64,000 nucleotides of DNA. Source: Periplaneta americana. Lineage: Eukaryota > Arthropoda > Insecta > Blattodea > Blattidae. Below are positions 39,701 to 54,599 of the stretch, in pieces; positions within the stretch are counted from its first letter, which is position 1; every line of letters starts with the position of its first letter. Below the pieces are notes generated by a model. The model was given only the letters and a program-made list of their open reading frames with translations, had not been told where the DNA came from and made no database searches. Location: positions 176,516,168 through 176,580,167 of the forward strand of contig NC_091128.1 in assembly GCF_040183065.1 (NCBI RefSeq), written 5' to 3'. Both the position numbers and the translations under genes were made by a program.

Positions 39701-42700
39701 CTTTTTTGGAGGGTCAAAATGACCATTTTTTGAAATTTTGCAAGTCTCTCCCGTCCAAACGCACGGGGATAGAGAGTTGTCCTTTATGCTGGAGATAGAG
39801 TTCGAGGAGCTGTATTCAACGCCCCCATTGACTTTGTTCCCAGTACACGTACTGCGGAGTTATGGCGGCTAGAATGTCGAAAATCAGTTTGTGTTCGCGA
39901 CTCCAATTTTGATACTATCGTGTAAGAAGCAAGTCAAGGGGGAATACAGGACCGCATCCCGTTCCTCGGTATGGCCATTATTTCCGGTGTTAGAGACTGA
40001 AATATTTTAGGTACCCAAAAAATAAGGCTAGAATAAAGTGCGGCGGATTTTCCGGATTTTAGCGGTGATTACTACTGAAGGTGTGGGGATGCTACAGTTA
40101 AAAGGGCGGGCCCGTGAATCACCCCGTTCTCCTTGTGTAGAAGAAATTCTTTTTTGGAGGGTCAAAATGACCATGTTTTGAAAATTTTGCAAGTCTCTCC
40201 CGTCCAAACGCACGGGGATAGAGAGTTGTCCTTTATGCTGGAGATAGAGTTTGAGGAGCTGTATTCAACGCCCCCATTGACTTTGTTCCCAGTACACGTA
40301 CTGCGGAGTTATGGCGGCTAGAATGTCGGCGGAGTAGTGGTTTAAACCCTTCCCATTTTTTTTCGAAAATCAGTTTGTGTTCGCGATTCCAATTTTGATA
40401 TTATGGTGTAAGAAGCAAGTCAAGGGGGAATACAGGACCGCATCCCGTTCCTCGGTATGGTCATTATTTCCGGAGTTAGAGACTGAAATATTTTAGGCAC
40501 CCTAAAAATAAGGCTAGAATAAAGTGCGGCGGATTTGCCGGATTTTAGCGGTGATTACTACTGAAGGAGTGGGGATGCTACAGTTAAAAGGGCGGGCCCC
40601 TGAGTCGCTCCGTTCTCCTTGTGTAGAAAAAATTCTTTTTTGGAGGGTCAAAATGACCATTTTTTGAAATTTTGCAAGTCTCTACCGTCCAAACGCACGG
40701 GGATAGAGAGTTGTCCTTTATGCTGGAGATAGAGTTCGAGGAGCTGTATTCAACGCCCCCATTGACTTTGTTCCCAGTACACGTACTGCGGAGTTATGGC
40801 GGCTAGAATGTCGGCGGAGTAGTGGTTTAAACCCTTCCCATTTTTTTTTTCGAAAATCAGTTTGTGTTCGCGATTCCAATTTTGATACTATCGTGTAAGA
40901 AGCAAGTCAAGGGGGAATATAGGACCGCATCCCGTTCCTCGGTATGGCCATTATTTCCGGAGTTAGAGACTGAAATATTTTAGGTACCCAAAAAGTAAGG
41001 CTAGAATAAAGTGCGGCGGATTTGCCGGATTTTAGCGGTGATTACTACTGAAGGAGTGGGGATGCTACAGTTAAAAGGGCGGGCCCCTGATTCGGTCCGT
41101 TCTCCTTGTGTAGAAAAAATTCTTTTTTGGAGGGTCAAAATGACCATTTTTTGAAATTTTGCAAGTCTCTCCCGTCCAAACGCACGGGGAAAGAGAGTTG
41201 TACTTTATGCTGGAGATAGAGTTCGAGGAGCTGAATTCAACGCCCCCATTGACTTTGTTCCCAGTACACGTTTAAACCCTTCCCATTTTTTTTTCGAAAA
41301 TCAGTTTGTGTTCGCGATTCCAATTTTGATACTATCGTGTAAGAAGCAAGTCAAGGGGGAATACAGGACCGCATCCCGTTCGTCGGTATGGCCATTATTT
41401 CCGGAGTTAGAGACTGAAATATTTTAGGTACCCTAAAAATAAGGCTAGAATAAAGTGCGGCGGATTTGCCGGATTTTAGCGGTGATTACTACTGATGGTG
41501 TGGGGATGCTACAGTTATAAGGGCGGGCCCCTGAGTCGCCCCGTTGTCCTTGTGTAGAAAAAATTCTTTTTTGGATGGTCAAAATGACCATTTTTTTAAA
41601 TTTTGCAAGTCTCTCCCGTCCAAACGCATGGGGATAGAGAGTTGTCCTTTATGCTGGAGATAGAGTTCGAGGAGCTGTATTCAACGCCCCCATTGACTTT
41701 GTTCCCAGTACACGTACTGCGGAGTTATGGCGGCTAGAATGTCGGCGGAGTAGTGGTTTAAACCCTTCCCATTTTTTTTTCGAAAATCAGTTTGTGTTCG
41801 CGATTCCAATTTTGATACTATCTTGTAAGAAGCAAGTCAAGGGGGAATACAGGACGGCATCCCGTTCCTCGGTATGGCCATTATTTGCGGAGTTAGAGAC
41901 TGAAATATTTTAGGTACCCAAAAAATAAGGCTAGAATAAAGTGCAGCGGATTTGCCGGATTTTAGCGGTGATTACTACTGAAGGTGTGGGGATGCTACAG
42001 TTAAAAGGGCGGGCTCCTGAGTCGCCCCGTTGTCCTTGTGTAGAAAAAATTCTTTTTTGGAGGGTCAAAATGACCATTTTTTCAAATTTTGCAAGTCTCT
42101 CCCGTCCAAACGCACGGGGATAGAGAGTTGTCCTTTATGCTGGAGATAGAGTTCGAGGAGCTGTATTCAACGCCCCCATTGACTTTGTTCCCAGTACACG
42201 TACTGCGGAGTTATGGCGGCTAGAATGTCGGCGGAGTAGTGGTTTAAACCCTTCCCATTTTTTTTTTCGAAAATCAGTTTGTGTTCGCGATTCCAATTTT
42301 GATACTATCGTGTAAGAAGCAAGTCAAGGGGGAATATAGGACCGCATCCCGTTCCTCGGTATGGCCATTATTTCCGGAGTTAGAGACTGAAATATTTTAG
42401 GTACCCAAAAAGTAAGGCTAGAATAAAGTGCGGCGGATTTGCCGGATTTTAGCGGTGATTACTACTGAAGGTGTGGGGATGCTACAGTTAAAGGGCGGGC
42501 CCCTGAGTCGTCCCGTTGTCCTTGTGTAGAAAAAATTCTTTTTTGGAGGGTCAAAATGACCATTTTTTGAAATTTTGCAAGTCTCTCCCGTCCAAACGCA
42601 CGGGGATAGAGAGTTGTCCTTTATGCTGGAGATAAGAGTTCGAGGAGCTGTATTCAACGCCCCCATTGACTTTGTTCCCAGTACACGTACTGCGGAGTTA

Positions 42701-45700
42701 TGGCGGGTAGAATGTCGAAAATCAGTTTGTGTTCGCGATTCCAATTTTGATACTATCTTGTAAGAAGCAAGTCAAGGGGGAATACAGGACCGCATCCCGT
42801 TCCTCGGTATGGCCATTATTTCCGGAGTTAGAGACTGAAATATTTTAGGTACCCAAAAAATAAGGCTAGAATAAAGTGCGGCGGATTTGCCGGATTTTAG
42901 CGGTGATTACTACTGAAGGTGTGGGGATGCTACAGTTAAAAGGGCGGCCCCCTGAGTCGCCCCGTTCTCCGTGTGTAGAAGAAATTCTTTTTTGGAGGGT
43001 CAAAATGACCATTTTTTGAAATTTTGCAAGTCTCTCCCGTCCAAACGCACGGGGATAGAGAGTTGTCCTTTATGCTGGAGATAGAGTTCGAGGAGCTGTA
43101 TTCAACGACCCATTGACTTTGTTCCCAGTACACGTACTGCGGAGTTATGGCGGCTAGAATGTCGAAAATCAGTTTGTGTTCGCGACTCCAATTTTGATAC
43201 TATCGTGTAAGAAGCAAGTCAAGGGGGAATACAGGACAGCATCCCGTTCCTCGGTATGGCCATTATTTCCGGAGTTAGAGACTGAAATGTTTTAGGTACC
43301 CAAAAAATAAGGCTAGAATAAAGTGCGGCGGATTTGCCGGATTTTAGCGATGATTACTACTGAAGGTGTCTGGATGCTACAGTTAAAAGGGCGGCCCCCT
43401 GAGTCGCCCCGTTCTCCTTGTGTAGAAGAAATTCTTTTTAGGAGGGTCAAAATGACCATTTTTTGAAATTTTGCAAGTCTCTCCCGTCCAAACCCACGGG
43501 GATAGAGAGTTGTCCTTTATGCTAGAGATAGAGTTCGAGGAGCTGAATTCAACGCCCCCATTGACTTTGTTCCCAGTACACGGTTAAACGCTTCCCATTT
43601 TTTTTTCGAAAATCAGTTTGTGTTCGCGATTCCAATTTTGATACTATCGTGTAAGAAGCAAGTCAAGGGGGAATACAGGACCGCATCCCGTTCCTCGGTA
43701 TGGCCATTATTTCCGGAGTTAGAGACTGAAATATTTTAGGTACCCTAAAAATAAGGCTAGAATAAAGTGCGGCGGATTTGCCGGATTTTAGCGGTGATTA
43801 CTACTGATGGTGTGGGGATGCTACAGTTATAAGGGCGGGCCCCTGAGTCGCCCCGTTGTCCTTGTGTAGAAAAAATTCTTTTTTGGAGGGTCAAAATGAC
43901 CATTTTTTGAAATTTTGCAAGTCTCTACCGTCCAAACGCACGGGGATAGAGAGTTGTCCTTTATGCTGGAGATAGAGTTCGAGGAGCTGTATTCGACGCC
44001 CCCATTGACTTTGTTCCCAGTACACGTACTGCGGAGTTATGGCAGCTAGAATGTCGGCGGAGTAGTGGTTTAAACCTTTCCCATTTTTTTTTCGAAAATC
44101 AGTTTGTGTTCGCGATTCCAATTTTGATACTATCTTGTAAGAAGCAAGTCAAGGGGGAATACAGGACCGCATCCCGTTCCTCTATATGGCCATTATTTGC
44201 GGAGTTAGAGACTGAAATATTTTAGGTACCCAAAAAATAAGGCTAGAATAAAGTGCGGCGGATTTGCCGGATTTTAGCGGTGATTACTACTGAAGGTGTG
44301 GGGATGCTACAGTTAAAAGGGCGGGCCCCTGAGTCGTCCCGTTGTCCTTGTGTAGAAAAAATTCTTTTTTGGAGGGTCAAAATGACCATTTTTTGAAACT
44401 TTGCAAGTCTCTCCCGTCCAAACGCACGGGGATAGAGAGTTGTTCTTTATGCTGGAGATAAGAGTTCGAGGAGCTGTATTCAACGCCCCCATTGACTTTG
44501 TTCCCAGTACACGTACTGCGGAGTTATGGCGGGTAGAATGTCGGCGGAGTAGTGGTTTAAACCCTTCCCATTTTTTTTTTCGAAAATCAGTTTGTGTTCG
44601 CGATTCCAATTTTCATACTATCTTGTAAGAAGCAAGTCAAGGGGGAATACAGGACCGCATCCCGTTCCTCGGTATGGCCATTATTTCCGGAGTTAGAGAC
44701 TGAAATATTTTAGGCACACTAAAAATAAGGCTAGAATAAAGTGCGGCGGATTTGCCGGATTTTAGCGGTGATTACTACTGAAGGAGTGGGGATGCTACAG
44801 TTAAAAGGGCGGGCCCCTGAGTCGCTCCGTTCTCCTTGTGTAGAAAAAATTCTTTTTTGGAGGGTCAAAATGACCATTTTTTGAAATTTTGCAAGTCTCT
44901 CCCGTCCAAACGCACGGGGATAGAGAGTTGTCCTTTATGCTGGAGATAGAGTTCGAGGAGCTGTATTCAACGCCCCCATTGACTTTGTTCCCAGTACACG
45001 TACTGCGGAGTTATGGCGGCTAGAATGTCGAAAATCAGTTTGTGTTCGCGACTCCAATTTTGATACTATCGTGTAAGAAGCAAGTCAAGGGGGAATACAG
45101 GACCGCATCCCGTTCCTCGGTATGGCCATTATTTCCGGTGTTAGAGACTGAAATATTTTAGGTACCCAAAAAATAAGGCTAGGATAAAGTGCGGCGGATT
45201 TTCCGGATTTTAGCGGTGATTACTACTGAAGGTGTGGGGATGCTACAGTTAAAAGGGCGGGCCCGTGAGTCGCCCCGTTCTCCTTGTGTAGAAGAAATTC
45301 TTTTTTGGAGGGTCAAAATGACCATGTTTTGAAAATTTTGCAAGTCTCTCCCGTCCAAACGCACGGGGATAGAGAGTTGTCCTTTATGCTGGAGATAGAG
45401 TTTGAGGAGCTGTATTCAACGCCCCCATTGACTTTGTTCCCAGTACACGTACTGCGGAGTTATGGCGGCTAGAATGTCGGCGGAGTAGTGGTTTAAACCC
45501 TTCCCATTTTTTTTTCGAAAATCAGTTTGTGTTCGCGATTCCAATTTTGATATTATGGTGTAAGAAGCAAGTCAAGGGGGAATACAGGACCGCATCCCGT
45601 TCCTCGGTATGGCCATTATTTCCGGAGATAGAGACTGAAATATTTTAGGTACCCAAAAAATAAGGCTAGAATGAAGTGCGGCGGATTTTCCGGATTTTAG

Positions 45701-48700
45701 CGGTGATTACTACTGAAGGTGTGGGGATGCTACAGTTAAAAGGGCGGGCCCGTGAGTCGCCCCGTTCTCCTTGTGTAGAAGAAATTCTTTTTTGGAGGGT
45801 CAAAATGACCATGTTTTGAAAATTTTGCAAGTCTCTCCCGTCCAAACGCACGGGGATAGAGAGTTGTCCTTTATGCTGGAGATAGAGTTCTAGGAGCTGT
45901 ATTCAACGCCCCCATTGACTTTCTTCCCAGTACACGTACTGCGGAGTTATGGCGGCTAGAATTTCGCCGGAGTAGTGGCGGCCCCCTTCCCATTTTTTTT
46001 TTTTTCGAAAATCAGTTCGTGTTCGCGATTCCAATTTTGATACTATCGAGTAAGAAGCATGTCAAGGGGGAATACAGGACCGCATCCCGTTCCTCGGTAT
46101 GGCCATTATTTCCGGAGATAGAGACTGAAATATTTTAGGTACCCAAAAAATAAGGCTAGAATGAAGTGCGGCGGATTTGCCGGATTTTAGCGGTGATTAC
46201 TACTGAAAGTGTGGGGATGCTACAGTTAAAAGGGCGGGCCCCTGAGTCGCCCCGTTCTCCTTGTGTAGAAAAAATTCTTTTTTGGAGGGTCAAAATGACC
46301 ATTTTTTGAAAATTAGCAAGTCTCTACCGTCCAAACGCGCGGGCATAGAGAGTTGTCCTTTATGCTGGAGATAGAGATCGAGGATCTGTATTCAACGCCC
46401 CTATTGACTTTGTTCCCAGTACACGTTTAAACCCTTCCCATTTTTTTTTCGAAAATCAGTTTGTGTTCGCGATTCCAATTTTGATACTATCGAGTAAGAA
46501 GCATGTCAAGGGGGAATACAGGACCGCATCCCGTTCCTCGGTATGGCCATTATTTCCGGAGATAGAGACTGAAATATTTTATGTACCCAAAAAATAAGGC
46601 TAGAATGAAGTGCGGCGGATTTGCCGGATTTTAGCGGTGATTACTACTGAAGGTGTGGGGATGCTACAGTTAAAAGGGCGGGCCCCTGAGTCGCCCCGTT
46701 CTCCTTGTGTAGAAGAAATTCTTTTTTGGAGGGTCAAAATGACCATTTTTTGAAATTTTGCAAGTCTCTCCCGTCCAAACCCACGGGGATAGAGAGTTGT
46801 CCTTTACGCTGGAGATAGAGTTCGAGGAGCTGTAATCAACGCCCCCATTGACTTTGTTCCCAGTACACGTACTGCGGAGTTATGGCGGCTAGAATGTCGG
46901 CTGAGTAGTGGCGGATTTTTTTTCGAAAATCAGTTTGTGTTCGCGATTCCAATTTTGATACTATCGTGTAAGAAGCAAGTCAAGGGGGAATACAGGACCG
47001 CATCCCGTTCCTCGGTATGGCCATTATTTCCGGAGTTAGAGACTGAAATATTTTAGGTACCCTAAAAATAAGGCTAGAATAAAGTGCGGCGGATTTGCCG
47101 GATTTTAGCGGTGATTACTACTGATGGTGTGGGGATGCTACAGTTATAAGGGCGGGCCCCTGAGTCGCCCCGTTGTCCTTGTGTAGAAAAAATTCTTTTT
47201 TGGAGGGTCAAAATGACCATTTTTTCAAATTTTGCAAGTCTCTCCCGTCCAAACGCACGGGGATAGAGAGTTGTCCTTTATGCTGGAGATAGAGTTCGAG
47301 GAGCTGTATTCAACGCCCCCATTGACTTTGTTCCCAGTACACGTACTGCGGAGTTATGGCGGCTAGAATGTCGGCGGAGTAGTGGTTTAAACCCTTCCCA
47401 TTTTTTTTTTCGAAAATCAGTTTGTGTTCGCGATTCCAATTTTGATACTATCGTGTAAGAAGCAAGTCAAGGGGGAATATAGGACCGCATCCCGTTCCTC
47501 GGTATGGCTATTATTTCCGGAGTTAGAGACTGAAATATTTTAGGTACCCAAAAAATAAGGCTAGAATAAAGTGCGGCGGATTTGCCGGATTTTAGCGGTG
47601 ATTACTACTGAAGGTGTGGGGATGCTACAGTTAAAAGGGCGGGCCCCTGAGTCGTCCCGTTGTCCTTGTGTAGAAAAAATTCTTTTTTGAAGGGTCAAAA
47701 TGACCATTTTTTGAAAATTTTGCAAGTCTCTCCCGTCCAAACGCACGGGGATAGAGAGTTGTCCTTTATGCTGGAGATACAGTTTGAGGAGCTGTATTCA
47801 ACGCCCCCATTGACTTTGTTCCCAGTACACGTACTGCGGAGTTATGGCGGCTAGAATGTCGGCGGAGTAGTGGTTTAAACCCTTCCCATTTTTTTTTCGA
47901 AAATCAGTTTGTGTTCGCGATTCCAATTTTGATATTATGGTGTAAGAAGCAAGTCAAGGGGGAATACAGGACCGCATCCCGTTCCTCGGTATGGCCATTA
48001 TATCCGGAGTTAGAGACTGAAATATTTTAGGTACCCAAAAAATAAGGCTGGAATAAAGTGCGGCGGATTTGCCGGATTTTAGCGATGCTTACTACTGAAG
48101 GTGTGGGGATGCTACAGTTAAAAGGGCGGCCCCCTGAGTCGCCCCGTTCTCCGTGTGTAGAAGAAATTCTTTTTTGGAGGGTCAAAATGACCATTTTTTG
48201 AAATTTTGCAAGTCTCTCCCGTCCAAACGCACGGGGATAGAGAGTTGTCCTTTATGCTGGAGATAGAGTTCTAGGAGCTGTATTCAACGCCCCCATTGAC
48301 TTTCTTCCCAGTAGACGTACTGCGGAGTTATGGCGGCTAGAATTTCGCCGGAGTAGTGGCGGCCCCCTTCCCATTTTTTTTTTTTTCGAAAATCAGTTCG
48401 TGTTCGCGATTCCAATTTTGATACTATCGAGTAAGAAGCATGTCAAGGGGGAATACAGGACCGCATCCCGTTCCTCGGTATGGCCATTATTTCCGGAGAT
48501 AGAGACTGAAATATTTTAGGTACCCAAAAAATAAGGCTAGAATGAAGTGCGGCGGATTTGCCGGATTTTAGCGGTGATTACTACTGAAAGTGTGGGGATG
48601 CTACAGTTAAAAGGGCGGGCCCCTGAGTCGCCCCGTTCTCCTTGTGTAGAAAAAATTCTTTTTTGGAGGGTCAAAATGACCATTTTTTGAAAATTAGCAA

Positions 48701-51700
48701 GTCTCTACCGTCCAAACGCGCGGCCATAGAGAGTTGTCCTTTATGCTGGAGATAGAGATCGAGGATCTGTATTCAACGCCCCTATTGACTTTGTTCCCAG
48801 TACACGTTTAAACCCTTCCCATTTTTTTTTTCGAAAATCAGTTTGTGTTCGCGATTCCAATTTTGATACTATCGAGTAAGAAGCATGTCAAGGGGGAATA
48901 CAGGACCGCATCCCGTTCCTCGGTATGGCCATTATTTCCGGAGATAGAGACTGAAATATTTTATGTACCCAAAAAATAAGGCTAGAATGAAGTGCGGCGG
49001 ATTTGCCGGATTTTAGCGGTGATTACTACTGAAGGTGTGGGGATGCTACAGTTAAAAGGGCGGGCCCCTGAGTCGCCCCGTTCTCCTTGTGTAGAAGAAA
49101 TTCTTTTTTGGAGGGTCAAAATGACCATTTTTTGAAATTTTGCAAGTCTCTCCCGTCCAAACCCACGGGGATAGAGAGTTGTCCTTTACGCTGGAGATAG
49201 AGTTCGAGGAGCTGTAATCAACGCCCCCATTGACTTTGTTCCCAGTACACGTACTGCGGAGTTATGGCGGCTAGAATGTCGGCTGAGTAGTGGCGGATTT
49301 TTTTTCGAAAATCAGTTTGTGTTCGCGATTCCAATTTTGATACTATCGTGTAAGAAGCAAGTCAAGGGGGAATACATTACCGCATCCCGTTCCTCGGTAT
49401 GGTCATTATTTCCGGAGTTAGAGACTGAAATATTTTAGGCACCCTAAAAATAAGGCTAGAATAAAGTGCGGCGGATTTGCCGGATTTTAGCGGTGATTAC
49501 TACTGAAGGAGTGGGGATGCTACAGTTAAAAGGGCGGGCCCCTGAGTCGCTCCGTTCTCCTTGTGTAGAAAAAATTCTTTTTTGGAGGGTCAAAATGACC
49601 ATTTTTTGAAATTTTGCAAGTCTCTCCCGTCCAAACGCACGGGGATAGAGAGTTGTACTTTATGCTGGAGATAGAGTTCGAGGAGCTGAATTCAACGCCC
49701 CCATTGACTTTGTTCCCAGTACACGTTTAAACCCTTCCCATTTTTTTTTCGAAAATCAGTTTGTGTTCGCGATTCCAATTTTGATACTATCGTGTAAGAA
49801 GCAAGTCAAGGGGGAATACAGGACCGCATCCCGTTCCTCGGTATGGCCATTATTTGCGGAGTTAGAGACTGAAATATTTTAGGTACCCAAAAAATAAGGC
49901 TAGAATAAAGTGCGGCGGATTTGCCGGATTTTAGCGGTGATTACTACTGAAGGTGTGGGGATGCTACAGTTAAAAGGGCGGGCCCCTGAGTCGCCCCGTT
50001 GTCCTTGTGTAGAAAAAATTCTTTTTTGGAGGGTCAAAATGACCATTTTTTCAAATTTTGCAAGTCTCTCCCGTCCAAACGCACGGGGATAGAGAGTTGT
50101 CCTTTATGCTGGAGATAGAGTTCGAGGAGCTGTATTCAACGCCCCCATTGACTTTGTTCCCAGTACACGTACTGCGGAGTTATGGCGGCTAGAATGTCGG
50201 CGGAGTAGTGGTTTAAACCCTTCCCATTTTTTTTTTTCGAAAATCAGTTTGTGTTCGCGATTCCAATTTTGATACTATCGTGTAAGAAGCAAGTCAAGGG
50301 GGAATACAGGACCGCATCCCGTTCCTCGGTATGGCCATTATTTCCGGAGTTAGAGACTGAAATATATTAGGTACCCAAAAAATAAGGCTAGAATAAAGTG
50401 CGGCGGATTTGCCGGATTTTAGCGGTGATTACTACTGAAGGTGTGGGGATGCTACAGTTAAAAGGGCGGGCCCCTGAGTCGTCCCGTTGTCCTTGTGTAG
50501 AAAAAATTCTTTTTTGGAGGGTCAAAATGACCATTTTTTGAAACTTTGCAAGTCTCTCCCGTCCAAACGCACGGGGATAGAGAGTTGTTCTTTATGCTGG
50601 AGATAAGAGTTCGAGGAGCTGTATTCAACGCCCCCATTGACTTTGTTCCCAGTACACGTACTGCGGAGTTATGGCGGGTAGAATGTCGGCGGAGTAGTGG
50701 TTTAAACCCTTCCCATTTTTTTTTTCGAAAATCAGTTTGTGTTCGCGATTCCAATTTTGATACTATCTTGTAAGAAGCAAGTCAAGGGGGAATACAGGAC
50801 CGCATCCCGTTCCTCGGTATGGCCATTATTTCCGGAGTTAGAGACTGAAATATTTTAGGCACCCTAAAAATAAGGCTAGAATAAAGTGCGGCGGATTTGC
50901 CGGATTTTAGCGGTGATTACTACTGAAGGAGTGGGGATGCTACAGTTAAAAGGGCGGGCCCCTGAGTCGCTCCGTTCTCCTTGTGTAGAAAAAATTCTTT
51001 TTTGGAGGGTCAAAATGACCATTTTTTTTAATTTTGCAAGTCTCTCCCGTCCAAACGCACGGGGATAGAGAGTTGTCCTTTATGCTGGAGATAGAGTTCG
51101 AGGAGCTGTATTCAACGCCCCCATTGACTTTGTTCCCAGTACACGTACTGCGGAGTTATGGCGGCTAGAATGTCGGCGAAAATCAGTTTGTGTTCGCGAT
51201 TCCAATTTTGATACTATAGTGTAAGAAGCAAGTCAAGGGGGAATACACGACCGCATCCCGTTCCTCGGTATGGCCATTATTTCCGGAGTTAGAGATTGAA
51301 ATATTTTAGGTACTGAAGGTGTGGGGATGCTACAGTTAAAAGGGCGGGCCCCTGAGTCGCCCCGTTGTCCTTGTGTAGAAAAAATTCTTTTTTGGAGGGT
51401 CAAAATGACCATTTTTTTAAATTTTGCAAGTCTCTCCCGTCCAAACGCACGGGATGGAGAGTTGTCCTTTATCCTGGAGATAGAGTTCGAGGAGCTGTGT
51501 TCAACGCCCCCATTGACTTTGTTCCCAGTACACGTACTGCGGAGTTATGGCGGCTAGAATGTCGGCGGAGTAGTGGTTTAAACCCTTCCCATTTTTTTTT
51601 TCGAAAATCAGTTGTGTTCGCGATTCCAATTTTGATACTATCTTGTAAGAAGCAAGTCAAGGGGGAATACAGGACCGCATCCCGTTCCTCGGTATGGCCA

Positions 51701-54599
51701 TTATTTCCGGAGTTAGAGACTGAAATATTTTAGGTACCCAAAAAATAAGGCTAGAATAAAGTGCGGCGGATTTGCCGGATTTTAGCGGTGATTACTACTG
51801 AAGGTGTGGGGATGCTACAGTTAAAAGGGCGGGCCCCTGAGTCGCCCCGTTGTCCTTGTGTAGAAAAAATTCTTTTTTGGAGGGTCAAAATGACCATTTT
51901 TTTTAATTTTGCAAGTCTCTCCCGTCCAAACGCACGGGGATAGAGAGTTGTCCTTTATGCTGGAGATAGAGTTCGAGGAGCTGTATTCAACGCCCCCATT
52001 GACATTGTTCCCAGTACACGTACTGCGGAGATATGGCGGCTAGAATGTCGGCGGAGTAGTGCTTTAAACCCTCCCCATTTTTTTTTTCGAAAATCAGTTT
52101 GTGTCCGCGATTCCAATTTTGATACTATCGTGTAAGAAGCAAGTCAAGGGGGAATACAGGACCGCATCCCGTTCCTCGGTATGGCCATTATTTCCGGAGT
52201 TAGAGACTGAAATATTTTAGGTACACAAAAAATAAGGCTAGAATAAAGTGCGGCGGATTTGCCGGATTTTAGCGGTGATTACTACTGAAGATGTGGGGAT
52301 GCTACAGTTAAAAGGGCGGGCCCCTGAGTCGCCCCGTTGTCCTTGTGTAGAAAAAATTCTTTTTTGGAGGGTAAAATGACCATTTTTTTAAATTTTGCAA
52401 GTCTCTCCCGTCCAAACGCACGGGGATAGAGAGTTGTCCTTTATGCTGGAGATAGAGTTCGAGGAGCTGTATTCAACGCCCCCATTGACTTTGTTCCCAG
52501 TACACGTACTGCGGAGTTATGGCGGCTAGAATGTCGGCGGAGTAGTGGTTTAAACCCTTCCCATTTTTTTTTTTCGAAAATCAGTTTGTGTTCGCTATTC
52601 CAATTTTGATACTATCTTGTAAGAAGTAAGTCAAGGGGGAATACAGGACCGCATCCCGTTCCTCGGTATGGCCATTATTTCCGGAGTTAAGGACTGAAAT
52701 ATTTTAGGTACCCAAAAAATAAGGCTAGAATAAAGTGCGGCGGATTTGCCGGATTTTAGCGGTGATTAGTACAGAAGGTGTGGGGATGCTACAGTTAATA
52801 GGGCGGTACCCTGATTCGCCCCGTTGTCCTTGTGTAGAAAAAATTCTTTTTTGGAGGGTCAAAATGACCATTTTTTTTAAATTTTGCAAGTCTCTCCCGT
52901 CCAAACGCACGGGGATAGAGAGTTGTCCTTTATGCTGGAGATAGAGTTCGAGGAGCTGTATTCAACGCCCCCATTGACTTTGTTCCCAGTACACGTACTG
53001 CGGAGTTATGGCGGCTAGAATGTCGGCGGAGTAGTGGTTTAAACCCTTCCCATTTTTTTTTCGAAAATCAGTTTGTGTTCGCGATTCAAATTTTGATACT
53101 ATCTTGTAAGAAGCAAGTCAAGGGGGAATACAGGACCGCATCCCGTTCCTCGGTATGGCCATTATTTCCGGAGTTAGAGACTGAAATATTTTAGGTACCC
53201 AAAAAATAAGGGTAGAATAAAGTGCGGCGGATTTGCCGGATTTTAGCGGTGATTACTACTGAAGGTGTGGGGATGCTACAGTTAAAAGGGCGGACCCCTG
53301 AGTCGCCCCGTTGTCCTTGTGTAGAAAAAATTCTTTTTTGGAGGGTCAAAATGACCATTTTTTTAAATTTCGCAAGTCTCTCCCGTCCAAACGCACGGGG
53401 ATAGAGAGTTGTCCTTTATGCTGGAGATAGAGTTCGAGGAGCTGTATTCAACGCCCCCATTGACTTTGTTCCCAGAACACGTACTGTGGAGTTATGGCGG
53501 CTAGAATGTTGGCGGAGTAGTGGTTTAAAACCCTTCCCATTTTTTTTTCGAAAATCAGTTTGTGTTCGCGAATCCAATTTTGATACTATCTTGTAAGAAG
53601 CAAGTCAAGGGGGAATACAGGACCGCATCCCGTTCCTCGGTATGGCCATTATTTCCGGAGTTAGAGACTGAAATATTTTAGGTACCCAAATAATAAGGCT
53701 AGAATAAAGTGCGGCGGATTTGCCGGATTTTAGCGGTGATTACTACTGAAGGTGTGGGGATGCTACAGTTAAAAGGGCGGGCCCCTGAGTCGCCCCGTTG
53801 TCCTTGTGTAGAAAAAATTATTTTTTGTAGGGTCAAAATGACCATTTTTTTTAAATTTTGCAAGTCTCTCCCGTCCAAACGCAAGGGGATAGAGAGTTGT
53901 CCTTTAAACTGGAGATAGAGTTCGAGGAGCTGTATTCAACGCCCCCATTGACTTTGTTCCCAGTACACGTACTGCGGAGTTATGGCGGCTAGAATGTCGG
54001 CGGAGTAGTGGTTTAAACCCTTCCCATTTTTTTTTTCGAAAATCAGATTGTGTTCGCGATTCAAATTTTGATACTATCGTGTAAGGAGCAAGTCAAGGGG
54101 GAATACAGGACCGCATCCCGTTCCTCGGTATGGCCATTATTTGCGGAGTTAGAGACTGAAATATTTTAGGTACCCAAAAAATAAGGCTAGAATAAAGTGC
54201 GGCGGATTTGCCGGATTTTAGCGGTGATTACTACTGAAGGTGTGGGGATGCTACAGTTAAAAGGGCGGGCCCCTGAGTCGCCCCGTTGCCCTTGTGTAGA
54301 AAAAATTCTTTTTTGGATGGTCAAAATGACCATTTTTTTTTAATTTTGCAAGTCTCTCCCGTCCAAACGCACGGGGATAGAGAGTTGTCCTTTATGCTGG
54401 AGATAGAGTTCGAGGAGCTGTATTCAACGCCCCCATTGACTTTGTTCCCAGTACACGTACTGCGGAGTTATGGCGGCTAGAATGTCGGCGGAGTAGTGGT
54501 TTTGATACTATCGTGTAAGAAGCAAGTCAAGGGGGAATAGAGGACCGCATCCCGTTCCTCGGTATGGCCATTAGTTACCCAAAAAATAAGGCTAGAATA

